This document shows positions 1 through 10,414 of a DNA stretch of 64,000 bases, one piece after another; within the stretch, counting starts at the first letter, position 1; every line of letters starts with the position of its first letter. The notes under the pieces were generated by a model that worked only from the letters and a program-made list of their open reading frames with translations, ran no database searches and was not told where the DNA came from. Source of the stretch: Cupriavidus oxalaticus (lineage in GTDB: Bacteria; Pseudomonadota; Gammaproteobacteria; Burkholderiales; Burkholderiaceae); contig NZ_CP038635.1 of assembly GCF_004768545.1 (NCBI RefSeq), forward strand, positions 3,118,501 to 3,182,500, given 5' to 3'. Position numbers and translations under genes: made by a program.

Positions 1-985
1 CGTCGACGATCTCGTTCTCGGTGGCAAAGCGGAAGTCGGCCAGCCCCGGCACCTTGGAGGCCTTGACCTCGTTCAGCTCGTGGTCGGCGCGGATCAGCAG
101 CAGCCAGATCTGGGCGCCGGCTTCGCTGTCCGTGGCCAGCACGATCGACTTGACGTTGGTCTCCAGCGGGATGCTCAGGAATTCGGCAACCTGCTCGCAC
201 TTGACCTTCTCCGGAGTGAAGGTCTTGACCAGGTCTTGCTTCGGCGCGGCGCGCTCCGCCAACAGCGGCAGCGCCTCGGCGGCCTCCATGTTGGCGGCGT
301 AGGCCGAGGTCGGGCAGTAGACGATGGCGTCTTCGCCGGTATCGGCGATCACATGGAATTCATGCGAACCCGAACCGCCAATGGCACCGTTGTCGGCCGC
401 CACCGCGCGGAACTCAAGCCCGAAGCGGCTGAAGATGCGCACGTAAGCGTCGTACATGTTCTCGTACGACTTGCGCAGGCCGTCGGTGTCGCGGTCGAAG
501 GAATAGGCGTCCTTCATGGTGAACTCGCGCCCGCGCATGATGCCGAAGCGCGGCCGGCGCTCGTCGCGGAACTTGGTCTGGATCTGGTAGAAATTGAGCG
601 GCAGCTGCTTGTAGCTGCGGATCTCGCTGCGGGCGATGTCGGTCACCACCTCTTCCGAGGTCGGCTGCACGGCGAAGTCGCGCTCATGGCGGTCCTTCAG
701 GCGCAGCAGTTCGGGGCCCATCTTGTCCCAGCGGCCGGTCTCCTGCCACAGCTCGGCCGGCTGGATCACCGGCATGGACATTTCCACCGCGCCGGCGCGG
801 TTCATTTCCTCGCGCACGATGTTCTCCACCTTGCGGATCACGCGCAGCCCGATCGGCATGTAGGTGTAGATGCCGGCGCCCAGCTTCTTGATCATGCCGG
901 CACGCATCATCAGTTTGTGCGACACGATTTCCGCGTCGGCGGGCGCTTCCTTGAGGGTGGAAATGAAGAATTGCGAGGCTTTCAT
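1..985 (-). CDS. proS: Prolyl-tRNA synthetase, N-terminal part (cut by window edge)
   Basis: Charges tRNA-Pro with proline in the cytoplasm. About 328 residues are visible from the ATG at 985; the C-terminal part, including the anticodon-binding domain, lies beyond base 1. The class II catalytic core is clear: the motif 2 region reads [19 protein letters not shown], preceded by the QPTSEE stretch. After the [11 protein letters not shown] segment the protein enters the inserted editing domain typical of long bacterial-type ProS, which hydrolyses Ala-tRNA-Pro. It is divergent from rppH across 181 bases. A tRNA-Pro gene lies 6 kb away, which is probably coincidence. Confidence 0.95.
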   Translation of the reverse strand, partial: MKASQFFISTLKEAPADAEIVSHKLMMRAGMIKKLGAGIYTYMPIGLRVIRKVENIVREEMNRAGAVEMSMPVIQPAELWQETGRWDKMGPELLRLKDRHERDFAVQPTSEEVVTDIARSEIRSYKQLPLNFYQIQTKFRDERRPRFGIMRGREFTMKDAYSFDRDTDGLRKSYENMYDAYVRIFSRFGLEFRAVAADNGAIGGSGSHEFHVIADTGEDAIVYCPTSAYAANMEAAEALPLLAERAAPKQDLVKTFTPEKVKCEQVAEFLSIPLETNVKSIVLATDSEAGAQIWLLLIRADHELNEVKASKVPGLADFRFATENEIVD

Positions 986-1128
986 CCGTAGCTTTCTCTC
1001 GAGGCCGCAACGCCTGCCCGGCGAATTCCGGTAGCGGCGGCACTGAATTGTCGCGCACGCGCCTGAAACTGCCCTTCTGCTCGGGAAAACCAGCATCCCC
1101 CCGCCAGAGCCCAGCTGCGCGCTTCCTT

Positions 1129-1134
1129 TATAAT
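1129..1134 (+). promoter_or_regulatory. Probable -10 box upstream of rppH
   Basis: A perfect TATAAT lies 32 bases before the rppH ATG. No good -35 hexamer stands 16 to 18 bases upstream, so only the -10 is supported. Confidence 0.45.
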
Positions 1135-1166
1135 CAGCGTAATTCTAAAGGATTCGAGGTGCAGTC

Positions 1167-1829
1167 ATGCTCGATCGTGAAGGCTTTCGCCCGAACGTCG
1201 GCATCATCCTCCTCAACGCACGCAACGAGGTTTTCTGGGGCAAGCGCATCGGCGAACACTCCTGGCAGTTTCCGCAAGGCGGCATCAAGTACGGCGAGAC
1301 GCCGGAACAGGCCATGTACCGCGAACTGCATGAGGAAACCGGCCTGCTTCCGGAGCACGTCAGGATCGTAGGTCGCACACGCGACTGGCTGCGTTACGAG
1401 GTGCCGGACAAGTTCATCCGCCGCGAGATCCGCGGCCACTACAGGGGCCAGAAGCAAATCTGGTTCCTGCTCCGCATGGCGGGCAGGGACTGCGATATCC
1501 ACCTGCGCGCCACCGACCATCCGGAGTTCGATGCCTGGCGCTGGAGCCACTACTGGGTGCCGCTGGAGGCGGTGATCGAGTTCAAGCGCGATGTCTACCA
1601 GATGGCGCTGACGGAACTGTCGCGCTTCCTGAACCGGCATCCGCGCGTGCCGCTGAGCCCCTATGGCACGCATGCGCACGGCCGCCATGGAGGCGGCCAG
1701 CGCGGCATCCCGCCCCCGGTCGCCGGCCAGTCGTCAAGGCCTGCCGCGGCCGACTGCGGCGGCGCGGCAGCACAAGAAACTGTTTCGCCGGCGGCGCCGG
1801 TTACCAACTCACGGAGTACTGATGACTAG
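1167..1829 (+). CDS. rppH: RNA pyrophosphohydrolase (Nudix)
   Basis: Removes pyrophosphate from the 5' triphosphate end of mRNA, opening it to RNase E decay. The Nudix box is complete at residues 38-60 (GG then [17 protein letters not shown]), and the family start [17 protein letters not shown] is intact. The RppH core ends near residue 165. A Gly/Pro/Ala-rich tail of about 55 residues follows, making 220 aa against about 176 in E. coli. The tail runs over the start codon of the next gene, sharing 8 bases, so the two are probably translated as a unit. The divergent neighbour is proS. Confidence 0.95.
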   Translation: MLDREGFRPNVGIILLNARNEVFWGKRIGEHSWQFPQGGIKYGETPEQAMYRELHEETGLLPEHVRIVGRTRDWLRYEVPDKFIRREIRGHYRGQKQIWFLLRMAGRDCDIHLRATDHPEFDAWRWSHYWVPLEAVIEFKRDVYQMALTELSRFLNRHPRVPLSPYGTHAHGRHGGGQRGIPPPVAGQSSRPAAADCGGAAAQETVSPAAPVTNSRSTDD

Positions 1830-2403
1830 TTGCACCGGCCCGGGCTGCCGCGGCGGCCTGACCGCTGCCGGCCTGCTGCTTGCCGCCGCCACGCTGGCGC
1901 TGGCGGGCTGCAAGACCACCGGCAAGGAGATGGCGGAAGAAGAAAGCACCTGGCTCAGCCCCTTCGCGCCCAAGACCTTCGAGGAAGCCAAGGCGATGCT
2001 GCCGGCGCCGCCGCAGGATGCCAACCTGGTGCCGTTCTCGGTGTCCGGCACCGGCACGCTGTCGTTTGCGGTGGACAGCAAGTCGGTTTCGGTGGGCAAG
2101 GACAACGTGGTGCGCTACACCGTGGTCACCACCAGCCAGAGCGGCGCCCGCAACGTGACCTTCGAAGGCATGCGCTGCGACGCCTTCGAGCGCAAGCTCT
2201 ACGCCACGCTGCCCAAGGGCGCCACCGAATGGGTGCCCAACACCAGCGGCTACGGCGAGACCTGGCATCGCATGGAAACCGGCGTGCGCAACGCCTATGC
2301 TGCCACGCTGGCCATCGAGTTCTTCTGCCAGGGCCGCACGGTGGCCGGCAAGCCGGAGGACATGGTGCGCGAGCTGCAATCGCGCGCGCCCAGCCGCCGC
2401 TGA
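1822..2403 (+). CDS. CNP1-like family lipoprotein
   Basis: Predicted 193-residue lipoprotein. The ATG at 1822 lies inside the end of rppH; a longer frame upstream would lose the signal peptide, so this start is preferred. Hydrophobic residues 13-29 end in a lipobox, LALAGC, with Cys at about 30, so the protein should be lipid-anchored after export. The rest resembles the CNP1-like family of beta-proteobacteria (region with [15 protein letters not shown] and two further cysteines). The family has no settled function. A strong terminator follows 18 bases after the stop, making rppH plus this gene a two-gene transcript. Confidence 0.75.
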   Translation: MTSCTGPGCRGGLTAAGLLLAAATLALAGCKTTGKEMAEEESTWLSPFAPKTFEEAKAMLPAPPQDANLVPFSVSGTGTLSFAVDSKSVSVGKDNVVRYTVVTTSQSGARNVTFEGMRCDAFERKLYATLPKGATEWVPNTSGYGETWHRMETGVRNAYAATLAIEFFCQGRTVAGKPEDMVRELQSRAPSRR

Positions 2404-2421
2404 GGCGGGCGGCATCGGCAT

Positions 2422-2461
2422 AAAAAAACGGCGGGACTGCCTGGCAGTTCCGCCGTTTTTC
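2422..2461. terminator. Bidirectional intrinsic terminator
   Basis: A long hairpin (AAAACGGCGG arm paired with CCGCCGTTTT, continuing into ACTGCC/GGCAGT) is flanked by A and T runs. It serves the CNP1-like gene on plus and proB on minus, which converge here. Confidence 0.85.
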
Positions 2462-2483
2462 TTTGGCTGTTTTCGGTCGCCGC

Positions 2484-3602
2484 TCAGACCAGCACGAGGT
2501 TGTCGCGGTGGATCAGCTCGGGCTCGTTCAGGTGGCCCAGCACCGACTCGATCTCCGACGAAGGCTTGCGCGCGATCAGGCGCGCCTCGGCGCTCGAATA
2601 GTTGGTGATACCGCGCGCCACTTCCTTGCCCTGCGGATCGACACAGGCGATCACCTCGCCGCGGGCAAATTCGCCCTGCACCTCGACCACGCCGATCGGC
2701 AGCAGCGACTTGCCGCCGTCGGTCAGCTTCTCGACCGCGCCGTTATCGATCACCACGCGCCCGCGCAGCTGCAGGTGGTCGGCCATCCACTGCTTGCGCG
2801 CGGTGAGCCGGCCGGTCGGCGCCAGCAGCTGGGTGCCGATGGCCTCGCCCGCGGCCAGCCGCTCGAGCACGCTGGCCTCGCGCCCGGAGGCGATGGTGGT
2901 GTGCGCGCCGGACTTGGCGGCGCGCTTGGCCGCCAGGATCTTGGTCAGCATGCCGCCGCGCCCGATCGAGGTACCGGCGCCACCGGCCATCGCCTCCAGT
3001 TCGGGCGTGCCGGCCATGGCCTCGTCGACGAACTGCGCCGCCGGGTCCTTGCGCGGATCGGCGGTGTACAGGCCGCGCTGGTCGGTCAGGATTACCAGCG
3101 CGTCGCCTTCGATCAGGTTGGTGACCAGGGCGCCGAGCGTGTCGTTGTCGCCGAACTTGATTTCGTCGGTAACCACGGTGTCGTTCTCGTTGATGATCGG
3201 CACCACGCCCAGCGACAGCAGCGTCAGCAGCGTGGAACGCGCGTTCAGGTAGCGCTCGCGGTCGGCCAGGTCGGCGTGGGTCAGCAGCACCTGCGCGGTG
3301 CGGATGCCGTAGCGCGTGAACTGGCTTTCATAGACCTGCGCCAGGCCCATCTGGCCGACGGCGGCGGCGGCCTGCAGCTCGTGGATTTCCTTCGGCCGGC
3401 GCACCCAGCCCAGGCGCTGCATGCCTTCGGCGATGGCGCCGGAGCTGACCAGCACCACTTCCTTGCCCGCCACGCGCAGCCTGGCGATCTGCGATGCCCA
3501 GCGGGCGATGGCGTCGTGGTCCAGTCCCTTGCCATCGTTGGTGACCAGGCTGGAGCCGACTTTGACGACGATGCGCTTTGCCTGCGCGATGACCGATTGC
3601 AT
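2484..3602 (-). CDS. proB: Glutamate 5-kinase
   Basis: First step of proline synthesis: ATP-dependent phosphorylation of glutamate to glutamyl 5-phosphate. The protein is 372 aa from the ATG at 3602 ([20 protein letters not shown]). The amino-acid kinase fold covers about residues 8-260, with the VKVGSSL nucleotide loop and the [17 protein letters not shown] substrate region. A C-terminal PUA domain covers about 275-372, as in E. coli ProB. The frame is open further upstream, but that part overlaps the end of obg and lacks family similarity. It lies 47 bases behind obg in the same direction. Confidence 0.95.
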   Translation of the reverse strand: MQSVIAQAKRIVVKVGSSLVTNDGKGLDHDAIARWASQIARLRVAGKEVVLVSSGAIAEGMQRLGWVRRPKEIHELQAAAAVGQMGLAQVYESQFTRYGIRTAQVLLTHADLADRERYLNARSTLLTLLSLGVVPIINENDTVVTDEIKFGDNDTLGALVTNLIEGDALVILTDQRGLYTADPRKDPAAQFVDEAMAGTPELEAMAGGAGTSIGRGGMLTKILAAKRAAKSGAHTTIASGREASVLERLAAGEAIGTQLLAPTGRLTARKQWMADHLQLRGRVVIDNGAVEKLTDGGKSLLPIGVVEVQGEFARGEVIACVDPQGKEVARGITNYSSAEARLIARKPSSEIESVLGHLNEPELIHRDNLVLV

Positions 3603-3649
3603 GGCGGGAATCCTGTCTCCGGAATTCGTTTCAGACCGTTGGGTTTTGA

Positions 3650-5120
<1,471 letters not shown>

Positions 5121-5159
5121 GTCTTACTCCTGTCGCTTTACCGGATTACGCTCGATCGA

Positions 5160-5471
5160 TCAGGCAACGATCGCTTCGATGCGCAGTTCGGTGTAATTCT
5201 GACGATGGCCCTGACGCTTCTGGTAGTGCTTGCGACGGCGCATCTTGAAGATCTTCACCTTGTCGTGACGACCCTGGGAGATAACGGTAGCCTTGACGGA
5301 AGCCCCGCTAACCAGCGGCGTACCAAACTTGATTTGGTCGCCGGCGCCCACTGCGAGCACCTGGTCGAGCGTGATTTCTGCGCCAATGTCTGCCGGTATC
5401 TGTTCTACTTTCAGTTTTTCGCCAGCAGCAACCTTGTATTGCTTGCCGCCGGTTTTTACGACCGCGTACAT
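5160..5471 (-). CDS. rplU: 50S ribosomal protein L21
   Basis: A 103-residue L21 that binds 23S rRNA in early 50S assembly. The ATG at 5471 gives the family start [14 protein letters not shown], and a GAGAGG ribosome binding site lies 7 bases upstream. The basic tail [17 protein letters not shown] is the rRNA-binding signature. It is the first gene of the rplU-rpmA-(obg-proB) set. Confidence 0.98.
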   Translation of the reverse strand: MYAVVKTGGKQYKVAAGEKLKVEQIPADIGAEITLDQVLAVGAGDQIKFGTPLVSGASVKATVISQGRHDKVKIFKMRRRKHYQKRQGHRQNYTELRIEAIVA

Positions 5472-5579
5472 TGTCGAACCTCTCGGATGTGAATAAAACG
5501 CCGAAACCGCGCGATGCGGCCCGGTTATCTCCCACCGGCAAGGACCCGCAAGGCGAGCGACTACCGGAGGAAACCGGGA

Positions 5580-5608
5580 ATTGTAAACGAGATCGGGGAA
5601 AACTGCAA
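5580..5608 (-). promoter_or_regulatory. Sigma-70 promoter of rplU-rpmA
   Basis: On the minus strand TTGCAG (5608-5603) and TACAAT (5585-5580) are separated by exactly 17 bases, about 109 bases before the rplU start. It is a close match to consensus and the only good one in this gap. Confidence 0.7.
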
Positions 5609-5666
5609 AGAAAACAGGCACATAGCCTGTGAGCGGCGCGGTCGGCACAATCGGCGGCCGCCCAGC

Positions 5667-5762
5667 TCAGGTCAGATCGGCGAGAAGGAACCCCGCCAGT
5701 GCGGCAAACGCCACCCACCACGCGGTGCGGCGCAGCTGGCGACGGGATACGGGCTTGTCCAT
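5667..5762 (-). CDS. Possible 31-residue single-pass membrane peptide
   Basis: A short frame with a basic N-terminus (MDKPVSRRQLRR) and a hydrophobic segment (WWVAFAALAGFLLA) ending in LT. TATAAT lies at 5774-5769 on the same strand, only 6 bases before the ATG, so any transcript from it would be nearly leaderless. No ribosome binding site is visible. It points away from ispB. I do not recognise it, and chance is a real alternative in GC-rich DNA. Confidence 0.25.
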   Translation of the reverse strand: MDKPVSRRQLRRTAWWVAFAALAGFLLADLT

Positions 5763-5876
5763 GTCCGCATTATAGTTGCGCCGGTCACCGACGCCGCTGC
5801 GCGCATACCCTGAGCCGCCTACCTGCCCACCCGCGGCAAGAATGCGGGGCATGCGTAGAACGCCGCGTGCTTCGCA

Positions 5877-5882
5877 TATAAT
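5877..5882 (+). promoter_or_regulatory. Probable -10 box of ispB
   Basis: TATAAT stands 20 to 29 bases before the two possible ispB starts (GTG 5902, TTG 5911). The -35 region is weak. Confidence 0.45.
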
Positions 5883-5910
5883 CGTCCGGTTTTGCGTAAC
5901 GGTGATCATC

Positions 5911-6888
5911 TTGTCCCAGCCTTCCGCCACTGCCTTGCTTGCCCCGGTCGCTGCAGACATGCGCGCGGTTGATGCTGTCATCCGCCAGCGGCTGTCTTCC
6001 GAAGTCCCCCTGATCGAACAGATCGGTGAATACATCATCGGTGCCGGCGGCAAGCGCCTGCGCCCGGTGATCCTGCTGCTGACGGCGCGCGCGCTGGGTT
6101 ATGACGGCAACCGGCACCACGAGCTGGCCGCCGTCGTCGAGTTCATCCACACCGCCACGCTGCTGCACGACGACGTCGTCGACGAATCCGAGCTGCGCCG
6201 CGGCCGCGACACCGCCAACGCGGTGTTCGGCAATGCCGCCAGCGTGCTGGTTGGCGACTTCCTCTACTCGCGCGCGTTCCAGATGATGGTCGATGCCGGC
6301 AGCATGCGCATCATGGAGATCCTGTCCAACGCGACCAACGTGATCGCCGAGGGCGAAGTGCTGCAGCTGCTGAACATGCACGATCCGGATGTCACCATCG
6401 AGCGCTACCTGCAGGTGATCCGCTACAAGACCGCCAAGCTGTTCGAGGCCGCCGCCCAGCTGGGCGCGGTGCTGGCCGGCGCCGACGCGCAGATGGAAGA
6501 AGCCGCCGCCGAATACGGCCGCCGCATCGGCACCGCCTTCCAGCTGATCGACGACATGCTGGACTACACCGCCAGCGCCGAGCAGATGGGCAAGAACGCC
6601 GGCGACGACCTGCGCGAAGGCAAGCCCACGCTGCCGCTGCTGCATCTGCTGGAGCACGGTACCGCGGAGCAGCGCCAGCTGGCGCGCGACGCCATCGTGC
6701 AGGGCGGCACCGAGCACTTCGACGCGGTCTTCGCGGCCATCCACGCCAGCGGCGCGCTCGAGGTCACCTTCGAGGCCGCGCGCCAGGAAGCGGAAGCCGC
6801 CGAGCGGGCCGCGCAGCAATTCCCGGATTCCGCGCTGAAGGAAACGCTGATCCAGCTCTGCGCGTTCTCGCTGCAGCGGCAGTCGTAA
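5911..6888 (+). CDS. ispB: Octaprenyl diphosphate synthase
   Basis: Trans-prenyltransferase that extends farnesyl diphosphate with isopentenyl diphosphate to the ubiquinone side chain (C40 by homology). Both Asp-rich metal sites are present: DDVVD at 87-91 and DDMLD at 214-218, with GGKRLRP at 46-52. Length is 325 aa if TTG at 5911 is the start, chosen because GGTG lies just upstream and the next in-frame ATG is inside the conserved region; GTG at 5902 is the alternative. It works in the same pathway as coq7 at 39.9 kb. Confidence 0.93.
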   Translation: MSQPSATALLAPVAADMRAVDAVIRQRLSSEVPLIEQIGEYIIGAGGKRLRPVILLLTARALGYDGNRHHELAAVVEFIHTATLLHDDVVDESELRRGRDTANAVFGNAASVLVGDFLYSRAFQMMVDAGSMRIMEILSNATNVIAEGEVLQLLNMHDPDVTIERYLQVIRYKTAKLFEAAAQLGAVLAGADAQMEEAAAEYGRRIGTAFQLIDDMLDYTASAEQMGKNAGDDLREGKPTLPLLHLLEHGTAEQRQLARDAIVQGGTEHFDAVFAAIHASGALEVTFEAARQEAEAAERAAQQFPDSALKETLIQLCAFSLQRQS

Positions 6889-6905
6889 GGGATGCTTCAC
6901 CCCTC

Positions 6906-6934
6906 TTCCATTTCAGGAAAAACGCTGTTATAGT
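6906..6934 (+). promoter_or_regulatory. Promoter of tRNA-Pro
   Basis: TTCCAT and TATAGT with a 17-base spacer, 46 bases before the mature tRNA 5' end. Confidence 0.5.
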
Positions 6935-6980
6935 TACCTTCTTTGCTGCTGACGCCCAGCGACGGCAAGCAAAAACAAAT

Positions 6981-7057
6981 CGGGGTGTAGCTTAGCCTGG
7001 TAGAGCGCTACGTTCGGGACGTAGAGGCCGGAGGTTCGAATCCTCTCACCCCGACCA
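6981..7057 (+). tRNA. tRNA-Pro (anticodon CGG)
   Basis: A 77-nt cloverleaf with acceptor arms CGGGGTG and CACCCCG, an encoded A-CCA end, anticodon loop TTCGGGA with CGG at 7015-7017 (reads CCG), and T-loop GGTTCGAATCC. A single-gene transcript with its own promoter and terminator. Confidence 0.97.
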
Positions 7058-7069
7058 GATTTAAGAAAA

Positions 7070-7105
7070 AGCCGAATCAACGAAAGTTGATTCGGCTTTT
7101 TGTCT
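7070..7105 (+). terminator. Intrinsic terminator of tRNA-Pro
   Basis: A perfect 12-base stem (AGCCGAATCAAC with GTTGATTCGGCT) with loop GAAA is followed by a T run, 12 bases after the tRNA CCA. Confidence 0.9.
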
Positions 7106-7300
7106 TTCTGCCCTCCCGATCCTCATGGCCACCCCTGCCCCCGCGCAAGTAGGGTTGCGCCCGTGTCGCGCAAACGCAAACACGTCCCGCCATCGCCTTT
7201 ACAAAAAGTGACCCCAGCGGCAAACTGCCCCGATCCCAGGACGTGAACCGTATCGTCCGTCCGTGGCCGGCGGCCACTGTCCAACCACTGCGCACCTGTC

Positions 7301-9070
7301 ATGACACTCGGACTTGCCCTGGCCCAGAGCCGGCGTATCGCGCCCGCCCTGCTTGCTCAGCTGGAGCAGGCCGCCCGTGAAAAGCAGTCGCAGCTGATCG
7401 ACGAGATCGTCGGCAGCGGCACCATGAGCGCGCACGACCTGGCGGTGTTTGCCGCGGACAAGTACCAGCTGCCGCTGCTCGACCTGAACCAGTACAACCT
7501 GACCAAGGTGCCGCCGGGGCTGGCGGGCAACCGCGAATTCCATGCGCACCGCCTGCTGCCGCTGGGCCGCCGCGAAAACCGGCTGGTGCTCGGGCTGTCC
7601 GATCCGTCCAACCAGGCCGGCCTGGACGCGATCAAGGAAAAGTACAAGGTGCCGGTCGAAGCGGTGGTGGTCGAGCACGACAAGCTGATGAAGCACGTGC
7701 GCTCCGCCGGCGAGGCGCTGGGCACGCTGAAGAACATCTCGCCGGTGCAGGCCGAGCGCAAGATGATCGAGTACGACCCGGTGGCGGCCGCCGGCGCGCA
7801 GCGCAACCGCACTGCCGCCGATGCCATCGACGACGCGCCCGTGGTGCGCTTCCTGCAGAAGCTGCTGACCGAAGCCTTCCACCGCGGCGCGTCCGACCTG
7901 CATTTCGAGCCGTTCGAGACCTTCTACCGGATCCGCTTCCGCGTGGACGGCGTGCTGCAGGAGGTGGCAAGGCCACCGCTGGATATCCGCGACAAGATTG
8001 CCACCCGCATCAAGGTGCTGTCCCGGCTGGATATTTCTGAAAAGCGCGTGCCGCAGGACGGCCGCATGAAGCTGCTGATCGCGCTGCCCAAGGATCCGAA
8101 GGACAACAAAGACAGCAAGGACGCGAAGGATCCCAAGGACAAGGACGCCAGGGAAACGGTCGAGAAAGCCGTCGATTTCCGCGTCTCGACGCTGCCGACG
8201 CTGTTCGGCGAGAAGATCGTGATGCGGATCCTGGAATCGTCGACCGACAAGCTCGACATCGACCAGCTCGGCTACGAGGCGCAACAGAAGGCGCTGCTGC
8301 TGGACGTGATCAAGCGTCCGTACGGCATGGTGCTGGTGACCGGCCCCACCGGCAGCGGCAAGACGGTGTCGCTGTACACCTTCCTGAACCTGCTGAACCA
8401 GGGCGACATCAATATCTCGACCGCAGAGGACCCGGCCGAAATCCAGCTGCCCGGCATCAACCAGGTCAACGTCAACGACAAGGCCGGCCTGACCTTTGCC
8501 GCGGCGCTGCGTTCGTTCCTGCGGCAGGATCCGGACGTCATCATGGTCGGCGAAATCCGCGACCTGGAAACCGCCGATATCTCGATCAAGGCCGCGCAGA
8601 CCGGCCACCTGGTGCTGTCGACGCTGCACACCAATGACGCCCCCACCACGCTGACGCGGCTGATGAACATGGGCGTGGCGCCGTTCAACATCGCTTCCAG
8701 CGTGCTGATGATCACGGCGCAGCGGCTGGCGCGCCGGCTGTGCACATGCAAGCGCGCCGGCGAGCTGCCGCGCGAGACGCTGCTGGATGCCGGCTTTCGC
8801 GAACACGACCTGGACGGCAGCTGGCAGCCCTACCATCCGGTCGGGTGCGAGCGCTGCAACGGCAGCGGCTACAAGGGCCGCTGCGGTATCTACCAGGTCA
8901 TGCCGATCACCGAGGCCATGCAGCAGATCATCCTGTCGCACGGCACCGCCCTGCAGATCGCCGAGCAGGCGCGCAAGGATGGCGTGCTATCGTTGCGCGA
9001 AGCCGGGCTGCTGAAGGTCAGGGCGGGCGTCACGTCACTCGAAGAGGTGCTGGCGACCACGAATACGTAG
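7301..9070 (+). CDS. pilB: Type IV pilus assembly ATPase PilB
   Basis: Cytoplasmic hexameric motor for pilus extension (GspE/PilB family), 589 aa. The N-terminal MshEN-like domain covers about 1-150. The ATPase core has Walker A GPTGSGKT at 348-355, the Walker B region [10 protein letters not shown] at 412-421 and the His box TLHTND at 441-446. Cysteines near 481, 483, 516, 519 and 528 form the zinc site. Residues 263-283 are an unusual Lys-Asp repeat between two core strands. pilC and pilD follow in the same direction, but no pilin gene is nearby. Confidence 0.95.
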   Translation: MTLGLALAQSRRIAPALLAQLEQAAREKQSQLIDEIVGSGTMSAHDLAVFAADKYQLPLLDLNQYNLTKVPPGLAGNREFHAHRLLPLGRRENRLVLGLSDPSNQAGLDAIKEKYKVPVEAVVVEHDKLMKHVRSAGEALGTLKNISPVQAERKMIEYDPVAAAGAQRNRTAADAIDDAPVVRFLQKLLTEAFHRGASDLHFEPFETFYRIRFRVDGVLQEVARPPLDIRDKIATRIKVLSRLDISEKRVPQDGRMKLLIALPKDPKDNKDSKDAKDPKDKDARETVEKAVDFRVSTLPTLFGEKIVMRILESSTDKLDIDQLGYEAQQKALLLDVIKRPYGMVLVTGPTGSGKTVSLYTFLNLLNQGDINISTAEDPAEIQLPGINQVNVNDKAGLTFAAALRSFLRQDPDVIMVGEIRDLETADISIKAAQTGHLVLSTLHTNDAPTTLTRLMNMGVAPFNIASSVLMITAQRLARRLCTCKRAGELPRETLLDAGFREHDLDGSWQPYHPVGCERCNGSGYKGRCGIYQVMPITEAMQQIILSHGTALQIAEQARKDGVLSLREAGLLKVRAGVTSLEEVLATTNT

Positions 9071-9139
9071 CAACTGAGTCAAGTCACAACGTAAATACAA
9101 GACGTACCAGAAGCGTCATTTACACCGGGGGTCAACAAC

Positions 9140-10411
9140 ATGGCGACGCGCGCACCAGCGGCGGGCGCCCGGACGGCAGCACCGTCGCGGGCAAAATCAG
9201 GCAAGGGGCGCAAGGCCCCCACCCAGTACATCTTCGAATGGGAAGGCAAGGACCGCAAGGGCAAGACCTTCACCGGCGAGCTGCGCGCGGAGAGCCAGGC
9301 CGAGGTCACCGCCACGCTGCGCAAGCAGGGCCTGACCATCGTCAAGCTCAAGAAGCGCAAGGCCGCGCGCGGGCGCAAAATCACCGAGAAGGACATCGCC
9401 TACTTCACCCGGCAGCTGTCGACCATGCTCAAGGCGGGGATTCCGCTGCTGCAGTCGATCGACATCATCGCGCGCGGGCACGCCAATCCCAACTTTACCC
9501 AGCTGCTGTCCGAGATCCGCTTCGATATCGAATCGGGCAGCAGCATGGCGGCGGCATTCCGGCGACAGCCGAAGTACTTCGACACGCTCTACTGCAACCT
9601 GATCGATGCCGGCGAACAGGGCGGTATCCTCGATGCGTTGCTGGAGCGCCTGTCGCTCTACATGGAAAAGACCATCGCGCTGAAGGGCCAGATCAAGTCG
9701 GCGATGATCTATCCGATCGCGGTGCTGACGGTGGCCTTTGCCGTCACCGTGATCCTGATGCTGTTCGTGATCCCGGCGTTCAAGGGCGTGTTCTCCAGCT
9801 TCGGTGCCAACCTGCCCGCGCCGACGCTGCTGGTGATCGCGATCTCGGACTTTTTCGTGCAGTACTGGTACCTGGTCATCGGCGCGCCCGTGGCCGGCAT
9901 CACGTTCTACCTGCGGGCGCGCAAGAAGTCGGAGAAGGTGCAGCGCTGGTCCGACCGCGCGCTGCTGAAGCTGCCGATCTTCGGCAGCCTGTTCCGCAAG
10001 GCGGTGATTGCGCGCTGGACGCGTACGCTGGCGACCATGTTCGCCGCCGGCACGCCGCTGGTGGAGTCGATGGAGTCGGTGGCGGGCGCCGCCGGCAACT
10101 GGGTCTACTACGACGCCACGCGCGAGATCGAACAGTCGGTGCGCATCGGTACCAGCCTGACCAACGCCATGCAGGCCACGCACGTGTTCGACAACATGGT
10201 GCTGCAGATGACGCAGATCGGCGAAGAATCCGGCGCGCTCGACAACATGCTGCTGAAGGTGGCCGAGTTCTACGAGCGCGAGGTCGACGACGCGGTGGCC
10301 GCCATCTCCAGCCTGATCGAACCGATCATCATCGTGGTGCTGGGCGTGCTGATCGGCGGCATGGTGGTGGCGATGTACCTGCCGATCTTCAAGCTGGGAC
10401 AGGTGGTGTAA
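9140..10411 (+). CDS. pilC: Type IV pilus inner-membrane platform PilC
   Basis: Polytopic platform protein of the GspF/PilC family, coupling the PilB motor to pilin insertion. It has 423 residues with two copies of the T2SSF domain (about 85-210 and 290-410), membrane segments near 190-215, 230-255 and 390-415, and the conserved ARxLATMxxAGTPL-type repeat start. The N-terminus carries an Ala/Lys-rich extension of about 25 residues. It starts 69 bases after pilB and ends 3 bases before pilD. Confidence 0.95.
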   Translation: MATRAPAAGARTAAPSRAKSGKGRKAPTQYIFEWEGKDRKGKTFTGELRAESQAEVTATLRKQGLTIVKLKKRKAARGRKITEKDIAYFTRQLSTMLKAGIPLLQSIDIIARGHANPNFTQLLSEIRFDIESGSSMAAAFRRQPKYFDTLYCNLIDAGEQGGILDALLERLSLYMEKTIALKGQIKSAMIYPIAVLTVAFAVTVILMLFVIPAFKGVFSSFGANLPAPTLLVIAISDFFVQYWYLVIGAPVAGITFYLRARKKSEKVQRWSDRALLKLPIFGSLFRKAVIARWTRTLATMFAAGTPLVESMESVAGAAGNWVYYDATREIEQSVRIGTSLTNAMQATHVFDNMVLQMTQIGEESGALDNMLLKVAEFYEREVDDAVAAISSLIEPIIIVVLGVLIGGMVVAMYLPIFKLGQVV

Positions 10412-10414
10412 GCG

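Noticed and set aside
7199..8941. A 580-codon open frame on minus, opposite pilB
   Set aside because: Same antisense artefact; pilB carries all expected motifs in order.
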